Shown: in pieces, positions 37,590 through 44,962 of the stretch
Layout: every line of letters starts with the position of its first letter
Numbering within the stretch: position 1 is the first letter of the stretch
DNA from: Mycolicibacterium wolinskyi
Lineage (GTDB): Bacteria; Actinomycetota; Actinomycetes; Mycobacteriales; Mycobacteriaceae
Direction of reading: 5' to 3'
Length of the DNA stretch: 64,000 bases
Assembly (NCBI RefSeq): GCF_002101965.1
Contig: NZ_LQQA01000013.1
Coordinates: 124,001 to 188,000, forward strand
Notes under the pieces: generated by a model
What the model was told of the DNA's origin: nothing
What the model saw: the letters and a program-made list of their open reading frames with translations, nothing else
The model's database searches: none
Made by a program: the position numbers and the translations under genes

Positions 37590-38839
37590 GATTCCTCCCG
37601 GACGTCAAATCGGTCGAAGTAGAACCCGAAGCGCGACCGGACTTCGTCCGGTGTCCGGCCGAAGTGGCCTTGGAGGTCGTACCGCATTCGTCCGTGTTTG
37701 CCTCGCGGATTGTTGTCTAGGTAACCGCGGAACGCCGCTCGGGCATCCTCGGTCAGCGTGGTGCCGTTGTAGCCGTACAACGTCTCGAGAATCGGCATCT
37801 CGTTGCCGTTGAGTTGGTGGAAGCCGATGTCCACGCTTCGGTCGGAACCGATCAGATCCCGATCACGCACGCACGCGCGCAGCAGCCGCTCGATGCGGTC
37901 GATCCAGTAGGCCACGAGGCCCTCCGGGTCGATCTCCTTGCGCCGTATACGGTCTCCGTACGCCAGCATCGTGACTGCGGATTGGATGACGGCTACGGGG
38001 TCTCGGTGGGTGAACGCGACGGTGGCGTCTGGGAACGTTCGGATCAGGGGCCCGAGTTGCTCACAGTGTTGTGGCGACTTGAGCACCCACTGGCGTGGAC
38101 CTCGTAAGAATGTGAGGGCCTTGAGAATCGTGCGTAGGTAGCCGTAATGCTCGTCCTGGTTCAACCCGAGGTAATAGTCGCGCCATTGCGGCACCCGGCA
38201 ATGCCACTCCAGCACATAGCTCGCGAAGTCGAGGTCGAGGATCTCGACTTCTTCCTCGATCGCCTGCGGAAATCGGTCGTGCATGTTCTGAACCAGCGGA
38301 GTCATGGCCATTGCCGACTCGTGCTCGGCGACGCTGCGCATGAATCTGGGATCCACTCCGTTGACGTCCGGACCTTCACCGCGCAGAGGGAATGGCTCCT
38401 GGCTTTCCCAGTACGGCAGCGCACGTCGCCTGGAGTCGGATGCGAGGAGGTTGACCAGATGCGTTGTCCCCGAACGGGGTAATCCGACGACGATGATCGG
38501 TCGTTCGATCTCGATGTCGTGGATCTCGGGATAACGACGCAGCAGATCCGTCAACAACAACCGTTGTGAGAGCAACCGGACGATGCGGTTACGCAGGATG
38601 AAACGGTTGAGATTGGTGTTGCCGCTGTCGGCGTCGACAGCTTGGGCGTACGCGGCGAGCCGTGGATGAAAATCGCCAGGCCCGAAGTCGTCCAAGCCCG
38701 TCTTGTCGATCGCTTCACCCATCAGGCCTGCTGGGCTGAGATCCACCGACAGGTTTTCCAGTTGCGCGAGAACGTCTCGTTGCATCGGGTTGAGCACGGG
38801 GACCGTCAGATCCTCGATGCCCAGTGCGCAGTTCGGCAC
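37586..38839 (-). CDS. PAPS-dependent sulfotransferase family protein
   Basis: The 417-residue protein has the PAPS 5'-phosphosulfate loop IIVVGLPRSGTTHLVNLL near residue 115 and a later 3'-phosphate region TFPDATVAFTHRDPVAVIQSA, the classic sulfotransferase pair. Mycobacterial members of this large group (Stf type) sulfate lipids or small molecules. It heads a five-gene minus-strand operon and diverges from the first IclR gene. The start is GTG at 38837-38839 with AAGGAG six bases upstream. Sulfotransferase and sulfatase-like genes in one overlapping operon is unusual. Confidence 0.88.
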   Translation of the reverse strand: MPNCALGIEDLTVPVLNPMQRDVLAQLENLSVDLSPAGLMGEAIDKTGLDDFGPGDFHPRLAAYAQAVDADSGNTNLNRFILRNRIVRLLSQRLLLTDLLRRYPEIHDIEIERPIIVVGLPRSGTTHLVNLLASDSRRRALPYWESQEPFPLRGEGPDVNGVDPRFMRSVAEHESAMAMTPLVQNMHDRFPQAIEEEVEILDLDFASYVLEWHCRVPQWRDYYLGLNQDEHYGYLRTILKALTFLRGPRQWVLKSPQHCEQLGPLIRTFPDATVAFTHRDPVAVIQSAVTMLAYGDRIRRKEIDPEGLVAYWIDRIERLLRACVRDRDLIGSDRSVDIGFHQLNGNEMPILETLYGYNGTTLTEDARAAFRGYLDNNPRGKHGRMRYDLQGHFGRTPDEVRSRFGFYFDRFDVREES

Positions 38840-38871
38840 GCTGCTCCTTACTTGACGACAACTCGAAATGG

Positions 38872-38898
38872 CGAATATTCGTTATAGTGTTCGAATAT
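38872..38898. promoter_or_regulatory. Repeats in the sulfotransferase/IclR divergent promoter
   Basis: CGAATAT occurs twice, at 38872-38878 and 38892-38898, start to start 20 bp. The first copy is part of the perfect palindrome CGAATATTCG. A -10-like TATAGT (38883-38888) lies between them, and the second copy touches the IclR ATG. IclR proteins often bind paired repeats near their own promoters, so autoregulation by the adjacent gene is likely. Confidence 0.55.
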
Positions 38899-39798
38899 AT
38901 GAACGCCAAGCTAGGTGAGTCCGCACAAGCAGGTCAAGACCCATCACCGCCCACCAGTCGAGTCGTTGCAGTCGTCGCTCTGCTCACCAGCCGCCGGAAC
39001 GAAGCGCTGACGCTCGCCGAGATCAGTCGTGAACTGGGCATTACCCGGTCCACCGGGCACGCCATCCTGCAGACGCTGACGAACCACGACTGGGTGGCGC
39101 GTGACCCGCTCAGCGGGAGGTACTCGATCGGCCGGAGCTTCCCCACCGCGGCACCCGGCGGCCGATCGACACCGCGACTGCTACGCGATGCCCTGCGCGA
39201 ACTCAGCCTGCGCATCCAGATGCCGGTGTGCATCTCGGAGATCAGGGCAGGAGCCATCGTCGTTGTCGACGCGGCCGCGCCCGGTTCCTCGCCGCCCCAC
39301 GTGGCAGCGGGAGTGCGTCTGCCTTTCGCCGCCCCCTTCGGCCGGGAGTTTGTCGCCTGGGACGCGGCCGACGTATACGAGCGGTGGATGTCTGCGGCAG
39401 GTCCGGTAAACGCATCCTTTGCAGACCGAATGACACAGGTGCTCAACGTGATAAGCGATCGCGGCTACGGAGTGGAACGACTCAGCGGACCGCTGATTCG
39501 GGTTTTCGACGCGTTGATCGCCCTCGACAACGGCAACACACCGGACGCGGTGTCAACCAGGTTGGCCGGCGCCGTCGCCGACCTGACGGTCGTCGACGTC
39601 CTACCCGGCGAGTTGCGCGAGGGCGACATGATTCCGGTGGCAATGATCTCGGCCCCGATTCGCGACCACAGCGGAGCGGTCGTCATGTCGGTCTCCGCTC
39701 AGCCGTATCGCGAGCTCGCCGCCGAACCAGTGGCAGACATCGGTGAGCAGATCATTCAATTCGCCGAAGCGGCAACTGGATTGACTTCCGGGGCTTAG
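38899..39798 (+). CDS. IclR-family transcriptional regulator
   Basis: The 299-residue protein has an N-terminal winged helix (RVVAVVALLTSRRNEALTLAEISRELGITRSTGHAILQTL) and a C-terminal effector domain of the IclR type, though the latter is divergent: HVAAGVRLPFAAPFGREFVAW matches the conserved (G)xxxPLHxTAxGKAxLA region only loosely. It is divergent from the sulfotransferase operon, its most likely target. The start ATG at 38899 has no ribosome site and lies 10 bases after TATAGT, so the transcript may be leaderless. The effector is unknown. Confidence 0.85.
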   Translation: MNAKLGESAQAGQDPSPPTSRVVAVVALLTSRRNEALTLAEISRELGITRSTGHAILQTLTNHDWVARDPLSGRYSIGRSFPTAAPGGRSTPRLLRDALRELSLRIQMPVCISEIRAGAIVVVDAAAPGSSPPHVAAGVRLPFAAPFGREFVAWDAADVYERWMSAAGPVNASFADRMTQVLNVISDRGYGVERLSGPLIRVFDALIALDNGNTPDAVSTRLAGAVADLTVVDVLPGELREGDMIPVAMISAPIRDHSGAVVMSVSAQPYRELAAEPVADIGEQIIQFAEAATGLTSGA

Positions 39799-39826
39799 GC
39801 GGCTCCGATCTCCGAAGCGTAGCCCG

Positions 39827-39841
39827 CCCGATTACCGGGGC
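39827..39841 (+). promoter_or_regulatory. Island regulon motif, weak copy between the two IclR genes
   Basis: CCCGATTACCGGGGC keeps the CC...CGG spacing and resembles the copy at 25813 (one change in the first 13 bases). It lies 29 bp after the first IclR stop and about 126 bp before the second IclR start. Confidence 0.35.
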
Positions 39842-39906
39842 GCAGTCCCGGCTGGGCGGATGGACCACACGCAGACTCGTACGTGACACGGGACACATAC
39901 TTGTGA

Positions 39907-39938
39907 TAGTCATATTCCTATTAGTCATATATCGACTA
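39907..39938 (+). promoter_or_regulatory. Repeats upstream of the second IclR gene
   Basis: TAGTCATAT occurs at 39907-39915 and again at 39922-39930 (15 bp apart). The second copy begins an inverted repeat TAGTC-ATATATC-GACTA ending at 39938. This AT-rich block ends 28 bp before the IclR ATG and is the best candidate for its own operator. Confidence 0.45.
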
Positions 39939-39966
39939 GTAGTACTTGCCGCTCAGGAGGACCGTC

Positions 39967-40848
39967 ATGACCGCGATGATCGAAGAGCCCGCGACCTCGG
40001 ATAAGAAAGCAGCCGAGACGCCGAGCGCCGTCATCGACCGCATCTCCCTCGTCCTCGATGCGTTCGACGGCCCCGGTCGGCTCACGCTTGCCCAGATCGT
40101 GCGACGCACGGGGCTGCCGCGCTCGTCGGCGCATCGCATGCTCGAACGGCTCGTACAGCTACGGTGGCTTCGGCGCCACGGCCGCGACTACGAGCTGGGA
40201 ATGCGGCTTGTCGAACTGGGATCGCTTGCCGTGCATCAGGACCGCCTGCACAAGGCCGCGATTCCCATGCTTCACGAATTGCACGCAGCCACCGGCCTCG
40301 TGGTGCACTTGGCCATCCTTGACGGGTCCGACGTGGTCTACATGGAGAAGGTCGGCAACCGGATGGCTGCGGCGATCCCGACGCGCGTGGGCGGCCGCCA
40401 GCCTGCGCACTGCGCGGCGGTGGGCAAGGCGATGCTCGCCTACGCCGACGAGAGTGACATCGACCTGTTCGCGACCGCCCCGCTGCCGCGTCCTACCAAG
40501 TACTCGATCTCGAGCCCTGCGCAATTGCGCAGCGAACTGCAGAAAGTGCGATCCCACGGCATAGCATTCGACCGTGAAGAGTCGGTTGCCGGACTGGGTT
40601 GTGTGGCCGCACCGATCGGAGACCCCGGCGAGGCCGTAGCCGCGATCTCGGTTTGCGGTCCGGCGAACCGGATGACGTTCGACCAGCGCCTTGCCGCACC
40701 CGTGCGGATGGCGGCCCTGGGTATTTGGCGGACGGTGGAAAGTGGTGGCGCGGTTCGAGTCGCGCCGACCCTGCAGCAGATGCGACCGCTGCGGGTGGGC
40801 CCGACCGCTCATACCGCGCGTGCGGCGACGAACCTGCAACTCGCATGA
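39967..40848 (+). CDS. IclR-family transcriptional regulator
   Basis: This second IclR protein of 293 residues is the more canonical: winged helix RLTLAQIVRRTGLPRSSAHRMLERLVQLRWLRR, then the effector domain with VGGRQPAHCAAVGKAMLAY and the RSHGIAFDREESVAGLGCVAAPIG region. The C-terminal extension of about 35 residues is unusual. A strong AGGAGG precedes the ATG at 39967. It overlaps the downstream esterase gene by 4 bp (ATGA), so regulator and esterase are one transcript. Candidate target: its own promoter repeats and possibly part of the island. Confidence 0.9.
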   Translation: MTAMIEEPATSDKKAAETPSAVIDRISLVLDAFDGPGRLTLAQIVRRTGLPRSSAHRMLERLVQLRWLRRHGRDYELGMRLVELGSLAVHQDRLHKAAIPMLHELHAATGLVVHLAILDGSDVVYMEKVGNRMAAAIPTRVGGRQPAHCAAVGKAMLAYADESDIDLFATAPLPRPTKYSISSPAQLRSELQKVRSHGIAFDREESVAGLGCVAAPIGDPGEAVAAISVCGPANRMTFDQRLAAPVRMAALGIWRTVESGGAVRVAPTLQQMRPLRVGPTAHTARAATNLQLA

Positions 40849-41795
40849 GCGGACTCGATCCACAGATCGCGGACATGATCGAGGCGCTGGATTCCGGTTT
40901 CCCCGCCGTGCACACCATGACCGGCGAACAGGCTCGCGCAGCGATACGGTCCCGGTTCAAACCTGCCGCACAGCCTGAGCCCATGGCCTCGGTCGAGGAC
41001 ACTACCGTCCCGGGTCCCGACGCACCGGTGCCGATACGGATCTATCGCCCGGTCCGTGGCGAACGCCCGCTACCGACGTTGGTCTACGCACACGGCGGCG
41101 GCTGGGTCTTCTGCGATCTCGACAGCCACGACGAGTTGTGTCGCAACATCGCCAATCGCATTCCCGCCGTGGTGGTCTCAGTGCATTACCGGCGGGCGTC
41201 CGAAGAGGGCCAGTGGCCCGCGGCCGCCGAGGACATGTACGCCGCCACCCGATGGGCGGCCGAGCACGCGTCGTCGCTCGGTGGCGACGCGCATGCCGTC
41301 CTCGTCGGTGGGGACAGCGCCGGGGGCAACCTCGCCGCCGTCACCGCGCTGATGGCGCGTGACCGGGGTGGGCCGGCGTTGGCCGGCCAGTTACTGCTCT
41401 ATCCCGTGATCGCCGCTGACTTCCGCACCGAGTCCTACCGCAGTTTCGGGGAGGGCTACTACAACCCCATCTCGGCGTTGCAGTGGTACTGGGACCAGTA
41501 CGTCCCCGACCTCGCCGACCGTCAGAATCCTTACGCCTCACCGTTGCACGCTGACCTCTCCGGCCTGCCGCCTGCCATCGCGGTCGTCGCCGGCCACGAT
41601 CCGCTGCGTGACGAAGGCATCGCCTATGTCGAGGCGTTGCAAGCCGCTGGCGTCCCCACCGTCCGGCGCTACTTCGAAGGCGGGATCCACGGGTTCATGA
41701 CGATGCCAATGCTCGGCATCTGCCAGCGTGCCCGCGCTCAGGCTTGCGCCGACGTCGCCGACCTGGTCGGCAGCATCGGGGCTGCCGCACCATAG
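40845..41795 (+). CDS. HSL-family alpha/beta hydrolase (esterase/lipase)
   Basis: The 316-residue esterase of the hormone-sensitive lipase family has the oxyanion motif AHGGGWVF near residue 83, the nucleophile elbow GGDSAGGN (Ser near 155), AGHDPLRDEG for the acid and GGIHGFMT for the histidine. It probably hydrolyses short-chain or lactone-type esters, so it could act on a Baeyer-Villiger product; this is inference. It is translated in an ATGA overlap with the IclR gene. Its 3' end overlaps the convergent flavin oxidoreductase gene by 58 bp. Confidence 0.9.
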   Translation: MSGLDPQIADMIEALDSGFPAVHTMTGEQARAAIRSRFKPAAQPEPMASVEDTTVPGPDAPVPIRIYRPVRGERPLPTLVYAHGGGWVFCDLDSHDELCRNIANRIPAVVVSVHYRRASEEGQWPAAAEDMYAATRWAAEHASSLGGDAHAVLVGGDSAGGNLAAVTALMARDRGGPALAGQLLLYPVIAADFRTESYRSFGEGYYNPISALQWYWDQYVPDLADRQNPYASPLHADLSGLPPAIAVVAGHDPLRDEGIAYVEALQAAGVPTVRRYFEGGIHGFMTMPMLGICQRARAQACADVADLVGSIGAAAP

Positions 41796-42976
41796 CGCTG
41801 GTCGGGATCCAGGACGCAGTGCGTGCGAGCGAAAACTGTCACCATGCATTTGTTGTTGTGATTGCAGCGGCTGCGGGCGGCCGGATCCGCCAGCATCTTT
41901 GTGACCAGATCGGGCTCCCGCAACAACGCCCGTCCCATGGCCAGGAAATCGAATCCTTGCCGCATGCCGGTTTCCAGGTGGCCACGGTTGGTGATGCCGC
42001 CCAGCAGAATCAGTTTGGTGTTGCGCATGATCGGCACGAACTGCCTCGCGGCGGGCAGCATGTAGAGATCTTCGTACGGATAGCTGCCCATCGCCCACTT
42101 GCCCGCGAGCCGCACCCCAGGTCGCAATGCCGGCGGCATCACCTGTGCGAATTCGCGTACCGGAACGTCCCCGCGGAACAAGTACATGGGTTTGAACACC
42201 GATGAGCCCTGGGTCAGTTCGATCGCATCCAACGTGGCGTCGGCATCCAGTAGCGCAGCGGTGCGCAATGCCTCGTCGATCCAGATGCTTCCTGGCAAGC
42301 CGTCGTCCATGTCCAGCTTGGCGATCACCGCGATCCGGTCGCCGACCACTTCTCGGACCCGCTGCGCGATCTCCCGGACGAACCGTGACCGATTGTCGAT
42401 ATCACCGCCGTACTCGTCGTTGCGACGGTTGATCAACGGGCTGAGAAATGAGCTCGGCAGGTACAGGTGTCCGAAGTGCAGCTCGACCGCATCGAATCCG
42501 GCATCGACGGCCACCTGCGCTGCGTCACCGAACTGGTCGATCACCATGCGGATCTCACCGCGGCTGATCTCGCGACAGTAAGCGAACGAAGTGGGGTTGA
42601 TGAATCGGCTCGGCGCCACGGCCGTCACGCCGGTCAGCTTCTTCTGAGCCACCACACCGGCGTGGCCCAGCTGCGCCGAGATCGCGGCACCCGCACCGTG
42701 GACCGCGTCGGTGAGGCGGCGCAAACCAGGTAATGCCTTGATGTCCATGACAATCTGCCCCGGCGCGCTTGCCCCCTGCGGCGACACACAGCAATAGGCG
42801 ACGGTGGTCATGCCCACACCGCCGTAGGCGAAGCTGCGATGAAACTCGATCAACTCGTCGGTGACCAGCCCGTCCGGTGAGCGTCCCTCAGATGTGGCGG
42901 CCTTGATCACCCTGTTGCGCAACTGCACTGGGCCGAGTCGGGCCGGGGCAAACGGATCTGGGCTGTGATCGGTCAT
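41738..42976 (-). CDS. Old Yellow Enzyme family NADH:flavin oxidoreductase
   Basis: The 412-residue TIM-barrel FMN enzyme has NRVIKAATSEGRSPDG, the active-site strand ISAQLGHAGVVAQ, DAVELHFGHLYLPSSFLSP and the FMN phosphate region LGGITNRGHLETGMRQGFDFLAMGRALLREPDL. A cysteine-rich tail (SRCNHNNKCMV...HCV) is reminiscent of the iron-sulfur-carrying dienoyl-CoA reductase subgroup, but the second domain of those enzymes is absent. It likely reduces an activated C=C bond. Start: ATG at 42974-42976 with GTGAGGAG upstream. An island motif lies 42 bp upstream on its strand. Confidence 0.86.
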   Translation of the reverse strand: MTDHSPDPFAPARLGPVQLRNRVIKAATSEGRSPDGLVTDELIEFHRSFAYGGVGMTTVAYCCVSPQGASAPGQIVMDIKALPGLRRLTDAVHGAGAAISAQLGHAGVVAQKKLTGVTAVAPSRFINPTSFAYCREISRGEIRMVIDQFGDAAQVAVDAGFDAVELHFGHLYLPSSFLSPLINRRNDEYGGDIDNRSRFVREIAQRVREVVGDRIAVIAKLDMDDGLPGSIWIDEALRTAALLDADATLDAIELTQGSSVFKPMYLFRGDVPVREFAQVMPPALRPGVRLAGKWAMGSYPYEDLYMLPAARQFVPIMRNTKLILLGGITNRGHLETGMRQGFDFLAMGRALLREPDLVTKMLADPAARSRCNHNNKCMVTVFARTHCVLDPDQRYGAAAPMLPTRSATSAQA

Positions 42977-43017
42977 CTCCTCACCGTTCCACGGCACCAC
43001 ACGGCGGCATCGGCGTT

Positions 43018-43032
43018 GTCCCGATGGACGGG
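43018..43032 (-). promoter_or_regulatory. Island regulon motif, OYE/43.1-kb divergent promoter
   Basis: On the minus strand CCCGTCCATCGGGAC fits the consensus spacing; with flanks it reads TCCCG-N5-CGGGA, a perfect inverted repeat. It lies between the flavin oxidoreductase (start 42976) and the gene at 43077. Confidence 0.6.
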
Positions 43033-43076
43033 AGCGCGCCCGGCACGACGGCGACCTGATCCCTAACCTGAGTTCC

Positions 43077-43454
43077 ATGGCCGACGATGAAGTCAAGAAG
43101 GTCGTCTATGTCGTCGACCGGGTGCTCACCAAACCCGGCCGGGCCCGGGAGTTCGTCGGCCGCTACCTCGCCGAGTACGCCCCGGGCGCCCGCGATCGCG
43201 GCATGACTTTGGAGCACGTCCTGGTCAGCCCACCGATCTGGTTCGACGATGCACCCAACACCGTCACCGTGACGTGGACCCTGCCCAGCCCACTGGCCTG
43301 GTGGCAGATGACGTGGAAGGGCCGGCCGGACCCCGCACTGGGTGAATGGTGGACGGACATAGGAGAATTGGTGCACGAGCGATCACGCTCGGTTGCTGCG
43401 TCAGCTGACGATGTGGACGCCCTCTGCGCGCTGGACGGACACAGCGGTGTATAG
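43077..43454 (+). CDS. Small protein of unknown function (125 residues)
   Basis: The protein begins KKVVYVVDRVLTKPGRAREFVGRYLAEYAPGARDRG and continues TLEHVLVSPPIWFDD, VTVTWTLPSPLAWWQMTW. This strand-helix-strand pattern is that of a ferredoxin-like alpha/beta barrel (Dabb/NIPSNAP-type), but I cannot name a family with certainty. It overlaps the next gene by 8 bp (with the GTG start at 43447) and diverges from the Old Yellow Enzyme gene across an island motif, so it belongs to the catabolic island. An accessory or binding role in the same step as the flavoenzyme is possible. Confidence 0.65.
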   Translation: MADDEVKKVVYVVDRVLTKPGRAREFVGRYLAEYAPGARDRGMTLEHVLVSPPIWFDDAPNTVTVTWTLPSPLAWWQMTWKGRPDPALGEWWTDIGELVHERSRSVAASADDVDALCALDGHSGV

Positions 43455-44070
43455 CGTCACCCGCCTGCTGGACGTCGAACCCGATAACCGTGACCGTCTG
43501 GTGACGGATATCCGGGCGGCGGCGGCGGCCACCGGCGCAGACCGGTGGATCGTCGAGCACACCGATCGTGGTTCCCGCAACGGTGGCGATGTCCTGGCTC
43601 ACCTCCGCTTCTACGACGTATCCCAATGGCAGAGCGCCGCGGACGCATTCCTCGCAGTTCTCGACGATCCCGCGATCACCCGCATCAACGGGGTGGCCTA
43701 CGCGGGGACGCCCGTCACCACCGGCAGTCCGGGTAGTGTCTACCGAACATTGTTGCTCAGGGTCGCACCCGGAACAGATCGCGACACCATTGCGCGTTTC
43801 GAAGCCGAGTTGTCGGCCATGCCACGGTACGTGGAGACGATCCGCGCCTGGCAGCTCAGCCGGGTGCTCGAATCGGTTGGGACTTCGGCCTGGACGCATG
43901 TGTTCGAGCAGGAGTTCTCCGACGTCGACGGACTCATGGGCCCGTACCTCATGCACCCCATCCATTGGGCGGTCGTCGATCGCTGGTTCGACCCGGAAAC
44001 GACTGATGTGATCATTCGTGACCGGGTCTGCCACAGTTTCTGCGTCAGCGCCGACCGCGTGCTGACCTAG
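43447..44070 (+). CDS. Tandem Dabb-like protein (207 residues)
   Basis: Two similar units are visible: VYSVTRLLDVEPDNRDRL from residue 1, and VYRTLLLRVAPGTDRDTIARFEAEL from about residue 98. The second ends SAWTHVFEQEFSDVDGLMGPYLMHPIHW, the classic stress-responsive dimeric alpha/beta barrel (Dabb) ending. Dabb proteins include aldol cyclases and small-molecule-binding proteins; the role here is unknown. GTG at 43447 is chosen because it starts the first unit exactly and overlaps the upstream stop. An upstream ATG at 43411 is an alternative. It converges on the SDR gene 4 bp away. Confidence 0.72.
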   Translation: MYSVTRLLDVEPDNRDRLVTDIRAAAAATGADRWIVEHTDRGSRNGGDVLAHLRFYDVSQWQSAADAFLAVLDDPAITRINGVAYAGTPVTTGSPGSVYRTLLLRVAPGTDRDTIARFEAELSAMPRYVETIRAWQLSRVLESVGTSAWTHVFEQEFSDVDGLMGPYLMHPIHWAVVDRWFDPETTDVIIRDRVCHSFCVSADRVLT

Positions 44071-44074
44071 CTGG

Positions 44075-44962
44075 TCACATACCGCCGGGCAAGATGTTCG
44101 GGTTGGCGGCGGCCGGCGGTTCCAGCGGCGGCAGCACGGAACCGCCGTCCAGGGTGTGCACCGTGAGGTTCTGCGACCACGGGTAATGCAGACTGAAGGC
44201 GACCAGACCGGTGCGCTCTGCGGCCGGTAGATGACACATCGCCAGCACGGTCTCGGCGAGATACTCCACCGGCTCCGTCGGAAATGTGTCCGGAATCAAC
44301 TGCGCCGCACCGGGAGTGCGTACTGCGGTGGAGGGACCCACACAGTTGACCGCGATATTGGCGTCGACCAGTTCGGCGGCAATCCCTTGGGTGAACCGGT
44401 GCAATGCGGCCTTCATCGACGCGTAGACAACATCGCCTGAGGTCTTGTTGTATTCGCGGTAGGGGCGCACCGGGGCGAGCCCGGTCACCGAGCCGATGTT
44501 GACGATCCACCCGGCTCCCCGGGACCGCATGTGCGGAATGGCGCACTGCGTCAACACGAATGGGGTCCGTACGTAATGCTCGACGGTACGTTCGAACGTT
44601 TCCATCGGCATGTCTTCGATCACGGAGTAGTCGGCGAAGCCGGCGTTGTTGACAAGAATGTCGATGCCGCCGGTGCGCTCGACGACTTTATCGACCAACC
44701 CTGCCCGCTGATCCACGTCTCCGAGGTCGGCCGCGATGCCAAAGGCCTTGCCGCCCGCGGATTCGATGAGCTCGATGGTCTCACCGATCGTGCCCGGCAA
44801 GGCCGTCGTCTCCCCCGCCCGCGTCGACAGGGAGGGTTCGTAGGACCGCGCCGTCACCGCGACGGTGGCGCCTTCCGCTGCCAGTCGCTGGGCGACTGCT
44901 CGTCCGATACCCCGGCTACTGCCGGTCACCAACGCTGTTTTGCCACTGAGCAGGTCACTCAT
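44075..44962 (-). CDS. Short-chain dehydrogenase/reductase
   Basis: The 295-residue SDR has VTGSSRGIGRAVA, an unusual insertion of about 20 residues after VTARSYE (SLSTRAGETTALPGT), ILVNNAGFAD, and the catalytic SVTG and YASMK. The C-terminus lacks the usual VDGG ending and continues HTLDGGSVLPPLEPP. The insertion and tail resemble multi-functional SDRs found next to BVMOs in mycobacteria, but no function can be named. The ATG at 44960-44962 overlaps the TGA of the Baeyer-Villiger gene (ATGA), so the two are coupled and probably work in sequence. Confidence 0.83.
   Translation of the reverse strand: MSDLLSGKTALVTGSSRGIGRAVAQRLAAEGATVAVTARSYEPSLSTRAGETTALPGTIGETIELIESAGGKAFGIAADLGDVDQRAGLVDKVVERTGGIDILVNNAGFADYSVIEDMPMETFERTVEHYVRTPFVLTQCAIPHMRSRGAGWIVNIGSVTGLAPVRPYREYNKTSGDVVYASMKAALHRFTQGIAAELVDANIAVNCVGPSTAVRTPGAAQLIPDTFPTEPVEYLAETVLAMCHLPAAERTGLVAFSLHYPWSQNLTVHTLDGGSVLPPLEPPAAANPNILPGGM

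Noticed and set aside
43411..43446. ATG at 43411 as start of the tandem Dabb protein
   Set aside because: It would add 12 residues before the first repeat unit and overlap the previous gene by 44 bp; GTG at 43447 begins exactly at the domain. It is not excluded by experiment.
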